Positions 25,372-33,665 of a DNA stretch of 64,000 bases are shown here, in pieces. This stretch comes from CAVYXA01 sp963846775. GTDB taxonomy: Bacteria; Verrucomicrobiota; Verrucomicrobiia; Chthoniobacterales; UBA10450. The position numbers and the translations under genes were made by a program. The DNA lies in the NCBI GenBank assembly GCA_963846775.1, contig CAWJXB010000006.1, positions 124,001 to 188,000 of the forward strand, in the 5' to 3' direction. Under the pieces are notes generated by a model. That model saw only the letters and a program-made list of their open reading frames with translations. It made no database searches and was not told where the DNA came from. The first letter of the stretch is position 1; each line of letters begins with the position of its first letter.

Positions 25372-25514
25372 AGCACCGCTGAGCACCCGCGCCGCGCTTT
25401 TCCCACAACAACGAAGCCACACAATCGCATCATCTGTGGCGTTGACGCACGTCGTGAAAAGTAACGCATTTGTTACTTCAGGCATAACATTTGTGCCCGG
25501 CGTTTCGATTCATC

Positions 25515-25720
25515 GGATTTCCAATCCGGAGGTGCTGGCGCCAAAGGCGCGGCATTCATTCTGATCCTGGGGCATTGCCCCAGGATCCGTGGAATCGTGA
25601 TATCCCAGCGCTGTAAGCGCGATTCATTTCATAGCAATCTTGCCGAAGAGACGGTGTCGATTTCGATAAATGCTCGGTGCCCCAGGCTGGTATGAGACGG
25701 CGCCTTTGGCGCTAAACCAT
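25515..25720. repeat. Cluster of five hairpins in a 420-base gap
   Basis: Successive stem-loops: GGATTTCCAATCC (25515), GCGCCAAAGGCGC (25538), a long one GATCCTGGGG-CATTG-CCCCAGGATC (25563-25587), GCGCTGTAAGCGC (25608) and GCGCCTTTGGCGC (25700, the inverse of the second). The rest of the gap 25372-25791 shows no gene. The outer GCGCC hairpins invert each other, so this may be one 175-base mobile unit. Confidence 0.8.
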
Positions 25721-25791
25721 GCCAAGACGTTGTAGCTCACCACCGTAATCCTGTTGGCAACCGCTACGATCACCGCTTTAGTCGATTCGCC

Positions 25792-27132
25792 ATGAAAATG
25801 CCTGAGCTTCCGCCGTTCGATCACGCGCCAAGGAAATACGACGATCCGTCGGCCGACGAAGTCCTGCGGTTGCGCCGAGAATTTTTGAATCCGGGGATTT
25901 TTCTCTATTACAAAAAGCCGCTCATGCTGGTCGAGGGAAAGATGCAATATGTCTGGGACGAGCGCGGGAAACGCTATCTCGATGCGCTCGGCGGGATCGT
26001 AACCATCAGCGTGGGGCATTGTCATCCCGATGTAGTCGAGGCGGCGCGACGGCAGAACGAGACGCTGCAACATTCCACCACGATTTATCTGCATCCGAAC
26101 ATCGCCCGGTACGCCGAGAAACTCGCGTCCAGAATGCCGGACGACCTGAAAGTTTGCTACTTCGTTAACTCCGGCTCGGAGGCGAACGATCTAGCGCTGT
26201 TGATGGCGCGCGCTTACACCGGCAATTACGACGTGATTGCGCTGCGCAATGCTTACCACGGGGGCAATGCCCTAACGATGGGCCTGACCGCGCATAGCAC
26301 CTGGAAATTCAATGTCCCGCACAGTTTTGGCGTGCACCATACCATTGCGCCCAATCCGTATCGCGGTTTGTGGGAGCGCGACGATGTCGATGCTGGAAAA
26401 AAATACGCGGCCGACGTGAAGAACCTGATCGATTACGCCACGTCCGGGCAGGTGGCGGCGTTCATCGCCGAATCGATCCAGGGCGTGGGCGGCTGCGTTG
26501 TCTTTCCCGATGATTATCTGCAACACGCCTACGAACATGTCCGCGCGGCCGGTGGCGTCTGCATTGCCGATGAAGTCCAGACTGGTTTTGGCCGGACCGG
26601 CACGCACTACTGGGGATTTGAAACGCAAGGTGTGATTCCCGACATCGTCACGATGGCGAAAGGGATCGGCAATGGCTGTCCGTTAGGCGCAGTTGTCACC
26701 ACTCCCAAGATCGCTGCCACGCTCGCGCAGCGAATACACTTCAACACCTTCGGCGGGAATCCAGTCGTGTGCGCCCAAGGTTTGGCCGTGCTGGAAGTAA
26801 TCGAGCGCGAGCAGTTGCAGGAGAACGCGCTCAAGATTGGGAATCGGATTTTGGCCGGGCTAAACAAGCTGAAAGAGAAACACAACATTATCGGCGATGT
26901 CCGCGGCAAAGGTCTGCTCCTCGGCATCGAGCTGGTCAAAGATCGACAATCGAAAGAACCGGCTCGGGAGGAGTGCGCCCAGGTGGTTGAGACGTGCAGG
27001 GAAATGGGACTTCTTCTCGGCAAAGGCGGATTCTGGGGCCAAACCATCCGTTTCTCGCCACCCATGTGCGTTAACGAACAGGACGCCGATTTCCTGCTCG
27101 AAGTGTTGGATCGTTCCTTAAGCGAACTGTAA
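25792..27132 (+). CDS. Class III aminotransferase, AGXT2-like (alanine-glyoxylate aminotransferase 2)
   Basis: PLP-dependent aminotransferase of subgroup II, closest by motif to eukaryotic alanine-glyoxylate aminotransferase 2, which also acts on 5-phosphohydroxylysine-like and beta-amino substrates. Blocks: FVNSGSEANDLALLMARAYT, the substrate pocket ALRNAYHGGN, ADEVQTGFGRTGTHYWGFE, and TMAKGIGNGCPLGAVV with the PLP-binding Lys. The final HFNTFGGNPV is also standard. 446 residues, full length. It starts with ATG 25792 and stands alone between two non-coding gaps. The amino donor and acceptor cannot be told from the sequence. Confidence 0.87.
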   Translation: MKMPELPPFDHAPRKYDDPSADEVLRLRREFLNPGIFLYYKKPLMLVEGKMQYVWDERGKRYLDALGGIVTISVGHCHPDVVEAARRQNETLQHSTTIYLHPNIARYAEKLASRMPDDLKVCYFVNSGSEANDLALLMARAYTGNYDVIALRNAYHGGNALTMGLTAHSTWKFNVPHSFGVHHTIAPNPYRGLWERDDVDAGKKYAADVKNLIDYATSGQVAAFIAESIQGVGGCVVFPDDYLQHAYEHVRAAGGVCIADEVQTGFGRTGTHYWGFETQGVIPDIVTMAKGIGNGCPLGAVVTTPKIAATLAQRIHFNTFGGNPVVCAQGLAVLEVIEREQLQENALKIGNRILAGLNKLKEKHNIIGDVRGKGLLLGIELVKDRQSKEPAREECAQVVETCREMGLLLGKGGFWGQTIRFSPPMCVNEQDADFLLEVLDRSLSEL

Positions 27133-27461
27133 TCCGGCAAGATTTAGCAAACGCAACGTATCCGCCAAAGACGACACAGAGAACGGCACAGCCACAGACG
27201 TAATTTGCCTGTAGCCGGGGGACGATGACCCATCGATGAAGCCAGCGGCCCCATTGCGATGCAACTTCAGTGTGTTTGCCACGACACCCTGCCGTGGCTT
27301 ATCTCTTTCGCGTTAGGCCAGAGTAAATGACATCGGCTCCATCGCTCCCCGGCACCGTTCGACGCCCGGCCCGTTTCCGGCGCGGCGCGGTGAAAAACGA
27401 TTTCCTGGCAGTAGTTGGGTCGCCGGACGTCTCCACGGACCGACAATGACGGACGCACAAC
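27133..27461. other. Non-coding gap, 329 bases
   Basis: No convincing gene, RNA or long inverted repeat. CCTGTAGCCGGGGGACGATG at 27209 resembles the start of the CTGTAG-type elements and the stretch at 31938. From about 27260 the base usage looks different and continues into the DUF3592 gene. Confidence 0.5.
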
Positions 27462-27932
27462 ATGTCTGACCATACCCTGTTCGTTTTCTTGTTCGGCGGT
27501 TTCGGTTTGATCGTCGCGGCCATCCTCGTCGCCTCGTTGCGCGAGGCGGCGGCCATGAAGCGATGGCCGGTCGCGAAGGGGCGAGTGCTGTCGTCGCGAG
27601 TCGAGGAATACGTCGATATCGTCGGCTCCCGTGGTTCTCGCAGTCGTGCGCGGATCAAGCTCTACCGCCCCATCGTGACCTACGAGTACACGATCGATGG
27701 CCGACGATTTAAGAGTAACCGGATAACGCAGAGTCCGGCGTGGAACCGGGGCGTGCCCGACTTCGCCGAGCAGATCGTGCAGCGGTACCCGGCCGGCAGC
27801 GTCATCGACGTCCGCTACAACCCGAAGCGTCCTGCCGACTCCGTGCTCGAGCCCAGCGTGCCCAATTGGAAACTCGGTTTCGCGATCGCTGTCGCGCTGT
27901 TCGGCCTGGCGGTCTATATGTATTTCAGATGA
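27462..27932 (+). CDS. DUF3592 domain membrane protein
   Basis: Uncharacterised two-helix membrane protein of the DUF3592 type. Residues 7-27 form the first helix (FVFLFGGFGLIVAAILVASL), 132-154 the second. Between them lies the domain core: RWPVAKGRVLSSRV, VTYEYTIDGRRFKSNRI, and the YPAGSVIDVRYNPKRPADSV motif typical of the family. Function unknown. The gene and its flanks have a different look from the neighbours (more G+C in third positions by eye, no local repeats), so it may be a transferred segment; this needs a composition test. Confidence 0.78.
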   Translation: MSDHTLFVFLFGGFGLIVAAILVASLREAAAMKRWPVAKGRVLSSRVEEYVDIVGSRGSRSRARIKLYRPIVTYEYTIDGRRFKSNRITQSPAWNRGVPDFAEQIVQRYPAGSVIDVRYNPKRPADSVLEPSVPNWKLGFAIAVALFGLAVYMYFR

Positions 27933-28144
27933 GACCGGTGTTCAGGCGCGCTACCACACCGTGGCGCGGGCTATGGACTTGAGACTCTTTTGTTCCGCAG
28001 AAGACAATTGACTGCCCACGAAACACACCAAAGAAGCTAAAACAGCAGAGCAAATCCTAAAGATTTCGCGGTTAGTGGGCCAAAGATTTCAGAACACCGC
28101 GGATGACCCGGATTTCACGGATTGTGCGAAAACGTGAGGTACGC

Positions 28145-29284
28145 TCACGCGAACGCTTCGGCGACGGAATCGGCGAGCGATTTGCCTTTCTCAGTCAGGA
28201 CGAATTTGCCATCTGACTGTCGAAGCAGACCGAGGGCGATGAACTCGTTTGTCTGTTGCGCAAAACCTTTGAGATCGGAATCACAAACGCCGTCCCCGGT
28301 GCGAAGAGAGAGCGCGATGCGCTCGGTGCGTTTCATTTCGGGAGTGAGATTCTCCGTCGATGCGATTGGAGATTCTCCGGCCAACACTCGATCGGCATAC
28401 GAGCGATAATCGCAGACGTTTTGCCAGCGCTCGAAGCCTCGCGTGGAAAAGGCGCTCGGGCCGATTCCCAAATAATCTGCGCCGGCCCAATACGCGCGAT
28501 TATGGGCGGACCGAAAACCGGGTCGGGCATAATTTGAGATTTCGTAATGCTCGTATTCGGAGGATTGCAGCATCGACATCGCCAGCTCAAAGAATTCCGC
28601 ATCGGCGTCGGAATCCTGCCGGAACTCGCCACGCGCGTGTCTGAGAAAAAATTCGGTGTCCTCTTCGTAAGTGAGGCAATAGGCGGAGATATGTTCCGGC
28701 CGGAGGGCGATGGTTTTCTCCAGAGTGACGCGCCATTGGTCGATGGTCTGGCCGGGCAGACCAAACATCAGATCGATATTGATGTTGGTAAACCCTGCGT
28801 CGCGCAAAATCCGGATCGATTCCTCCGCTTGCGGCCGGCTATGATCGCGTCCGAGCAATGTGAGCAAATCGTCATCCCACGATTGCACGCCCAGGCTGAT
28901 CCGGTTCACGCCGAATTTGTGCAAGAGCGCGGCTTTGCGCGCGGACACGCTTCCCGGATTCGCTTCCAGCGTCCACTCGACCAGCATCGATAAATCGAGT
29001 CGTTCCCGAAAACCGGCGAGGAGAAATTCCAATTGAGAAGTCGTTAACGCGGTCGGCGTGCCGCCGCCGAAATAGATTGTTTGCGGACGTAGATTCAAGG
29101 AGCGGCGGCTTTCCAGCCGCCGAGACGATTGGGAAGTCGTCTCTCCTTGATGCTGTTCGATTTCTCGCAAAATCGCTTCGCAAAATTTTCCCGTTTGCGA
29201 CCGATCGAGCAAATCCTTGTAAAACGCGCAGTACGGACAAATCCGCGCGCAGAACGGGATATGAACGTAGAGATGCCGAATCAT
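28145..29284 (-). CDS. hemW: HemW-like radical SAM protein (coproporphyrinogen oxidase-like)
   Basis: Radical SAM protein of the HemW group, a putative heme chaperone often misannotated as oxygen-independent coproporphyrinogen III oxidase. The cluster motif is CARICPYCAFYK (C-x3-C-x2-C), preceded by LYVHIPFC. YFGGGTPTAL and the later NRISLGVQSWDD are conserved. The protein has 379 residues. A 54-base CAAGGAG element (29096-29149) is translated in frame as 18 extra residues just before TIYFGGGTP. The frame is kept because 54 is divisible by three. HemW rather than true HemN is my reading of the N-terminus; not certain. Confidence 0.85.
   Translation of the reverse strand: MIRHLYVHIPFCARICPYCAFYKDLLDRSQTGKFCEAILREIEQHQGETTSQSSRRLESRRSLNLRPQTIYFGGGTPTALTTSQLEFLLAGFRERLDLSMLVEWTLEANPGSVSARKAALLHKFGVNRISLGVQSWDDDLLTLLGRDHSRPQAEESIRILRDAGFTNINIDLMFGLPGQTIDQWRVTLEKTIALRPEHISAYCLTYEEDTEFFLRHARGEFRQDSDADAEFFELAMSMLQSSEYEHYEISNYARPGFRSAHNRAYWAGADYLGIGPSAFSTRGFERWQNVCDYRSYADRVLAGESPIASTENLTPEMKRTERIALSLRTGDGVCDSDLKGFAQQTNEFIALGLLRQSDGKFVLTEKGKSLADSVAEAFA
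29096..29149. repeat. CAAGGAG-family element, copy 3, in frame inside hemW
   Basis: CAAGGAGCGGCGGCTTTCCA starts hairpin one (GGCGGCT...AGCCGCC), GACGATTGGGAAGTCGTC is hairpin two, and CTCCTTG closes the perfect terminal inverted repeat. Exactly 54 bases, 18 codons. Confidence 0.88.
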
Positions 29285-29289
29285 GTTAT

Positions 29290-29371
29290 CTGTAGCGGCG
29301 GTCTATGACCGCCGAGCGAAGCCGCAAGATCAGTTGCTTTGGTTTTCGGCGCTCACAGAGCGCCGCTACAG
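29290..29371. repeat. CTGTAGCGGC double-hairpin element with terminal inverted repeats
   Basis: CTGTAGCGGC opens, GGCGGTCTATGACCGCC forms hairpin one, GGCGCTCACAGAGCGCC hairpin two, and GCCGCTACAG closes as the exact inverse of the start. It lies between the divergent hemW and DUF362 genes, and the open frame of the latter runs through it. Confidence 0.88.
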
Positions 29372-29414
29372 TGCAGTTGTTATTCATCGCTTCGCTCATA
29401 AGTTCGTCATCACT

Positions 29415-30458
29415 TTGAAACGCCCATTGTCGATCCTCAAAGTAGCGTTGGTTTGCCTCTGCTGCATCTCCGGCGCGCGCGCGCAGGAAGCGCCAGCGCC
29501 GACGCCATCGATCGTTTTCAAAGCGCACGACGCGGATGCGGTTAGGGCTTACAAGACGAATCCGGCGGTGGTGCGCTCGATGGTGAATCGGCTCGTTCTC
29601 GCTGTGACTGGCAAACCCGATATTGCGCAAGCGTGGCGCTCGCTCGTTTCACCGAACGACAACATCGGGATCAAGATTTCCGCTGCCGGCGGCGAGCTTT
29701 TCACCACGCATCACGATGTGGTTGACGCAATTGTCGATGGCTTGGTCGCAGCCGGTCATGCGCGTGACACGATCATCGTTTGGGACCGCTCCATTGCCGG
29801 TGCCAAGGAAGCCGGTTACAGCAAAGCGGATGGCTATCAACTGAAAGCGATCGCGCCGCGCGACGGATATGATCGGAAGACAATCATCACCGCGCCTGTG
29901 ATCGGGCAGTTGGTTTGGGGCGACTTGGAATATATGCCTTCGACAAAAGCGCCGGTGCTCGATGATGCCGAGAACTCGAGCAACGTCAGCCATGTCGCGC
30001 GCATTCTGTCCAGCGAAGTCACGAAAGTGATCAACGTGCCGGTAATGTGCAGCAGCGAGACCAACGGCATCGCCGGTTGTCTCTACAACATGACGGTCCC
30101 GAACATCGACAATTGGCGACGCTTCACCCAATCGATCGGCTTTGGCCGCGAAAGTCTGGCCGAACTTTACACCGAGCCGCTCCTTGGAAAAAAAGTCGTC
30201 CTCAACATCATGGATGGGTTGGTCGCGCAATACGCCGGCGGCCCGCAGTCGCAGCCGAACTGGGCCGTGCATTTCGAGACCCTCTACGCCAGTAAGGACC
30301 CGGTTGCGATCGACGCCATCGCCCTGAAGCAACTCCAGCAATGGCGGGCCGCGGGGAGTCTGCCGGCAATCGAGCACACCGCGGATTACATCAAGGCCGC
30401 CACACTTATTGGTCTGGGCAACTCGGAACGGATCGAAGTGCGAAATGTCGCCCGCTAA
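29415..30458 (+). CDS. DUF362 domain protein, exported
   Basis: Exported protein of the DUF362 type, of unknown function; no Fe-S cluster motif of the kind carried by some DUF362 proteins is visible. I choose TTG 29415 (LKRPLSILKVALVCLCC) because it gives a signal peptide ending near GARAQE, whereas the longer frame translates the repeat 29290-29371. Core blocks: NDNIGIKISAAGGELFTTHH, IVDGLVAAG, IIVWDRS, and VINVPVMCSSETNGIAGCLY. Ends overlap the squalene synthase start by 14 bases, so the two are translationally coupled. 347 residues. Confidence 0.72.
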   Translation: MKRPLSILKVALVCLCCISGARAQEAPAPTPSIVFKAHDADAVRAYKTNPAVVRSMVNRLVLAVTGKPDIAQAWRSLVSPNDNIGIKISAAGGELFTTHHDVVDAIVDGLVAAGHARDTIIVWDRSIAGAKEAGYSKADGYQLKAIAPRDGYDRKTIITAPVIGQLVWGDLEYMPSTKAPVLDDAENSSNVSHVARILSSEVTKVINVPVMCSSETNGIAGCLYNMTVPNIDNWRRFTQSIGFGRESLAELYTEPLLGKKVVLNIMDGLVAQYAGGPQSQPNWAVHFETLYASKDPVAIDAIALKQLQQWRAAGSLPAIEHTADYIKAATLIGLGNSERIEVRNVAR

Positions 30459-31434
30459 CAAATTGATCCTCCGCGCGGTCTCGCGGTCGTTTTATCTCTC
30501 GGTCCGCCTTTTGCCCGCGCGCTTGCGCGAACCGGTCGCGCTTGGGTATTTGCTCGCCCGATCGACTGACACCGTTGCCGACACGGCAAGCGTTCCCCAG
30601 AGAACGCGAATCGAAACGCTGCGAAGATTGGCAGACATCATCCAACGGAAAACTCCCCACGTTGTAGCCGACGATCTGATCGCGGCATTTGTGCCGTTAC
30701 AAACCAACCCGGCCGAGAAAAAACTTCTTGAATCGTTGCCGGAATCTTTGCAATGGCTCGATCACATGGAGCCCGCAGATCGCGCCGATATTCGCGCTGT
30801 GCTTGAAAAAATCACGGGCGGACAAATGCTCGATCTGGAGCGTTTCCCTGATCCATCGGAAATTCGCGCGCTCGACACTGCTGCCGATCTGGATGAATAC
30901 ACTTATCTCGTCGCCGGCTGCGTGGGCGAGTTTTGGACACGGCTCTGTTTTCGCCATGTCCGCGGTTTCGCCGATTTGAGCGAAGAAAAAATGCTCGCGC
31001 TCGGGCAAGCCTATGGAATGGGTCTGCAACTGATCAATGTCCTGCGCGACGCCGGGAACGACCTGCGCGCCGGCCGATGTTATTTTCCCGCGCAGGAACT
31101 CGCGGCGGCGGGAATTTCGCCGGCGCAAGTTCTGCGGGAGCCGGAAAAATTTCAACCGATCTATCGACATTGGATCGACAAAGCCGAGCGCGGATTGGAA
31201 GCGGGGATGGAATATTCGCACGCGATCCGCAATCGCCGGGTCCGCGTCGCCACAGTCTTGCCTGCGCTAATCGGCAGGCGCACGATCGTGCTTTTGCGCA
31301 AGGTCGGCCCAAAAGTGCTGGAGCAAAACATTAAAATTCCACGCCGCGAAGTGCGCGCCATGATCTGTTCGCTCGCGCTCGCCCTGGCTTCGCGCAAAAA
31401 GATCGATGCACTTTTCAAGAGCGCAAAACTGTAG
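30445..31434 (+). CDS. Squalene synthase-type prenyltransferase
   Basis: Head-to-head condensation of two farnesyl diphosphates, leading to squalene and probably hopanoids. Start at ATG 30445 (MSPANKLILRAVSRSFYL) overlaps the DUF362 gene. The first aspartate-rich motif is LARSTDTVADTA; the second is LRDAGNDLRAGRCYFP, which matches squalene rather than phytoene synthases. Length of 329 residues fits. No squalene-hopene cyclase or HpnC/E homologue is visible in the window, so the end product is inferred. The coupled DUF362 gene upstream suggests shared expression, not a known functional link. Confidence 0.85.
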   Translation: MSPANKLILRAVSRSFYLSVRLLPARLREPVALGYLLARSTDTVADTASVPQRTRIETLRRLADIIQRKTPHVVADDLIAAFVPLQTNPAEKKLLESLPESLQWLDHMEPADRADIRAVLEKITGGQMLDLERFPDPSEIRALDTAADLDEYTYLVAGCVGEFWTRLCFRHVRGFADLSEEKMLALGQAYGMGLQLINVLRDAGNDLRAGRCYFPAQELAAAGISPAQVLREPEKFQPIYRHWIDKAERGLEAGMEYSHAIRNRRVRVATVLPALIGRRTIVLLRKVGPKVLEQNIKIPRREVRAMICSLALALASRKKIDALFKSAKL

Positions 31435-31436
31435 CA

Positions 31437-31490
31437 CCCCATTCCTCTCCCATGGGGAGAGGCGGACGGCGAAAGCTGCCGGTGAGGGAA
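31437..31490. repeat. CCTCTCCCATGGGGAGAGG...GGTGAGGG repeat, copy 1
   Basis: A hairpin CTCTCCC-AT-GGGGAGAG followed by GCGGACGGCG and GGTGAGGGAA. A second, rearranged member lies at 48878-48935. It starts just behind the squalene synthase stop (CTGTAGCACCCC). Confidence 0.65.
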
Positions 31491-31591
31491 GGTTCCGAGA
31501 CTAGGACACTGCCGAAAAGGTTATTCGCTTGAATCCAAGCGCAATTGGGGCGACAGAGGCGCTCGCAGAATCTGTCAGCTCCCCGATCCGC

Positions 31592-31622
31592 ATTTCAGCT
31601 TTCAGCGTTTCAGCTTTTTCAG
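31592..31622. repeat. TTTCAGC phrase repeat upstream of ABC-F gene
   Basis: TTTCAGCTTTCAGCGTTTCA then GCTTTTTCAG: a 7-base phrase repeated about four times directly before the ABC-F start, so it probably forms the leader of that transcript. Confidence 0.6.
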
Positions 31623-31625
31623 TTC

Positions 31626-33557
31626 ATGCTTACCGTTTCTCAACTCACGAAATCTTTTAGTGGCCGCAAACTGTTTGACGATGTCTCGTTGCAGGTTAAT
31701 CGCGGCGACCGCATCGGACTGGTCGGGCCCAACGGCGCCGGCAAATCGACTTTGTTTTCACTGATTCTCGGCGACGCGTCACCCGATAACGGAACGATCG
31801 CGATCGAGAAGAACGCAATCGTCGGATTTCTTCCCCAGGAAACCGCCGCTGCCGGTGACGAAACCGTGCTCGAACTTGCCCTCGCCGTTTCGCCCGAGCT
31901 CGTCCACGCGCAAAAAGTAATCAAGCATCACGAAGCAGCTGTAGCCAGGGTCGCTGACCCCGGATCGGATGACATGGCGTATCACAATGCCCTCCATGTC
32001 TTTGACGAGCACGGCGGTTGGGAACTCGAGCCGAAAGCGAAACGGATCCTCGCCGGGCTAGCCTTTCGCGAATCCGATTTCCACCGCAAGGCGAGCGCCT
32101 TGAGCGGCGGGTGGATCATGCGCGCTTATCTCGCCCGCTTGCTCGTGATGCAGCCCGATCTTCTTCTGCTCGACGAACCGACCAATCATCTCGATCTCGA
32201 ATCGCTGCAATGGTTCCAGGAATATCTTAGAACTTATCCGGGCGCGATTGTCATGATCTCGCACGACCGCGCGTTTTTGAATCAACTGGTCGGCGCCATC
32301 GTTGAGATCGCGCATTCGAAGCTCGTCCGTTATCGCGGGGACTGGGACAGCTACGTCGAACAGAAAGCCGCGCGCGAAGAGCAACACCTCGCCGCTTACA
32401 AGAACCAGCAGAAAGAGATCGCGTCGTTGCAACTGTTCGCAGATCGCTTCCGGGCCAAGGCCAGCAAAGCATCGCAAGCCCAGAGCAAGTTGAAGCAGAT
32501 CGATCGGATAAAGAAAATCGCGGCGCCGACCGCGCACGGAAAGACAATCAAGTTCCATTTCCCGCAACCGGTGCGAAGCGGTCTGCGCGTGGTCAAATTG
32601 TCAGATGTCGATCATGCCTACGGCAACGTCGTTGTTTATCGCGGAATGAATTTTCAGGCGGAACGTGGCCAGCGCACCGTGCTCGTCGGTCCGAACGGCG
32701 CTGGGAAATCGACTCTTCTGAAACTGCTCGCCGGCGTGTTGCCGGTGCAGAAAGGCGTGCGCGAGCTCGGACATAATGTCCGGACCGGTTATTTCTCGCA
32801 GAACAGGATCGACATGCTCAATTCGCGTCACACCGTGCTCGATAGCGCGCGCGACATGATTAATCCCGTGTCCGAACAGACCGCGCGCACTGTGCTCGGC
32901 TCGTTTCTGTTTCGCGGCGACGACGTTTTCAAAACTGTCCGTGTCTTGAGCGGCGGCGAAAAATCGAGATTAGCTTTGGTCAAACTCCTGCTCGATCCGC
33001 CGAACCTTCTGCTCATGGACGAGCCGACGACACATCTCGATGTCGGCTCGATCGACGCGCTCATCGGCGCGCTCAAGCAATATCACGGCGCGCTAATCTT
33101 CATCAGTCACGACGTTCATTTCATCCGCGCCATCGCGACCAGCGTGCTGCATGTCACTGCTGGCCGACTCACGCCCTATCCCGGCGATTACGATTATTAT
33201 TTAGAAAAATCAAAATCCGCCTCTGCTCGGATGGCCCTAACAGCGGCTTCTTCTCCATCTCCCGGCTTCCATCTCCCATCTTCCACGTCGCCTCCCGCGT
33301 CCCGCGGGGGCTTGCGCGAGCAAAAGGCGCAAAAACGTTTGGAAGCAGAGACCCGGAACGCGGCGGCAAAAAAGCGGCGTGAAAAAGAAAAGCGTTTGCA
33401 CGATCTCGAAACAAAAATCGCGGCATTGGAAAGCAAGCAAAAAGAACTGGCCGTAGTGTTGGAAGATCCAACCGTCTACGCACGCCGGTGGCCGTGCCAC
33501 CGCGATCAATCGCGAACTCTCCTCCGTCGCAGACGACCTCACGCGCTTGACCGCTGA
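31626..33557 (+). CDS. ABC-F family ATPase (translation factor), C-terminus frameshifted
   Basis: Soluble twin-ATPase of the ABC-F family (Uup/EttA-like) acting on ribosomes rather than transport. Start at ATG 31626 (MLTVSQLTKSFSG). First Walker A GPNGAGKSTLFSL, signature SALSGGWIMR, LLLDEPTNHLD; then a charged linker, second Walker A GPNGAGKSTLLKL and LLMDEPTTHLD; then a C-terminal coiled coil. After LEDPTVYA the frame is wrong: deleting one C at 33485/33486 restores RGGRATAINRELSSVADD and a stop at 33592-33594, a normal Uup-like tail. Repeat-derived stretches are translated at 31938-31963 and 33248-33290 (Ser/Pro-rich linker before the coiled coil). Confidence 0.88.
   Translation: MLTVSQLTKSFSGRKLFDDVSLQVNRGDRIGLVGPNGAGKSTLFSLILGDASPDNGTIAIEKNAIVGFLPQETAAAGDETVLELALAVSPELVHAQKVIKHHEAAVARVADPGSDDMAYHNALHVFDEHGGWELEPKAKRILAGLAFRESDFHRKASALSGGWIMRAYLARLLVMQPDLLLLDEPTNHLDLESLQWFQEYLRTYPGAIVMISHDRAFLNQLVGAIVEIAHSKLVRYRGDWDSYVEQKAAREEQHLAAYKNQQKEIASLQLFADRFRAKASKASQAQSKLKQIDRIKKIAAPTAHGKTIKFHFPQPVRSGLRVVKLSDVDHAYGNVVVYRGMNFQAERGQRTVLVGPNGAGKSTLLKLLAGVLPVQKGVRELGHNVRTGYFSQNRIDMLNSRHTVLDSARDMINPVSEQTARTVLGSFLFRGDDVFKTVRVLSGGEKSRLALVKLLLDPPNLLLMDEPTTHLDVGSIDALIGALKQYHGALIFISHDVHFIRAIATSVLHVTAGRLTPYPGDYDYYLEKSKSASARMALTAASSPSPGFHLPSSTSPPASRGGLREQKAQKRLEAETRNAAAKKRREKEKRLHDLETKIAALESKQKELAVVLEDPTVYARRWPCHRDQSRTLLRRRRPHALDR
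31938..31963. repeat. CTGTAGCCAGGGTCGCTGACCC element inside the ABC-F gene
   Basis: GGGTC-GCT-GACCC is a hairpin preceded by CTGTAGCCA, the usual opening of these elements. It encodes AVARVADPGSD in a part of the first ATPase domain that varies in length in the family. Confidence 0.45.
33248..33290. repeat. CTCCCATCTTCC phrase repeat, coding in the ABC-F linker
   Basis: Stretches such as CTTCCATCTCCCATCTTCCA repeat a short pyrimidine phrase and encode the Ser/Pro-rich part SSPSPGFHLPSSTSPPA before the coiled coil. Confidence 0.5.
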
Positions 33558-33665
33558 ATGGGAAACCGCCACCGCTCTTGTCGCGCCGCCGTAGGTTAAC
33601 GAAGGTGGATCAGCGTCTGGGCACGCCTAAGCGCGCCCAATTGATAGATGACTAAAATCGTCTGA

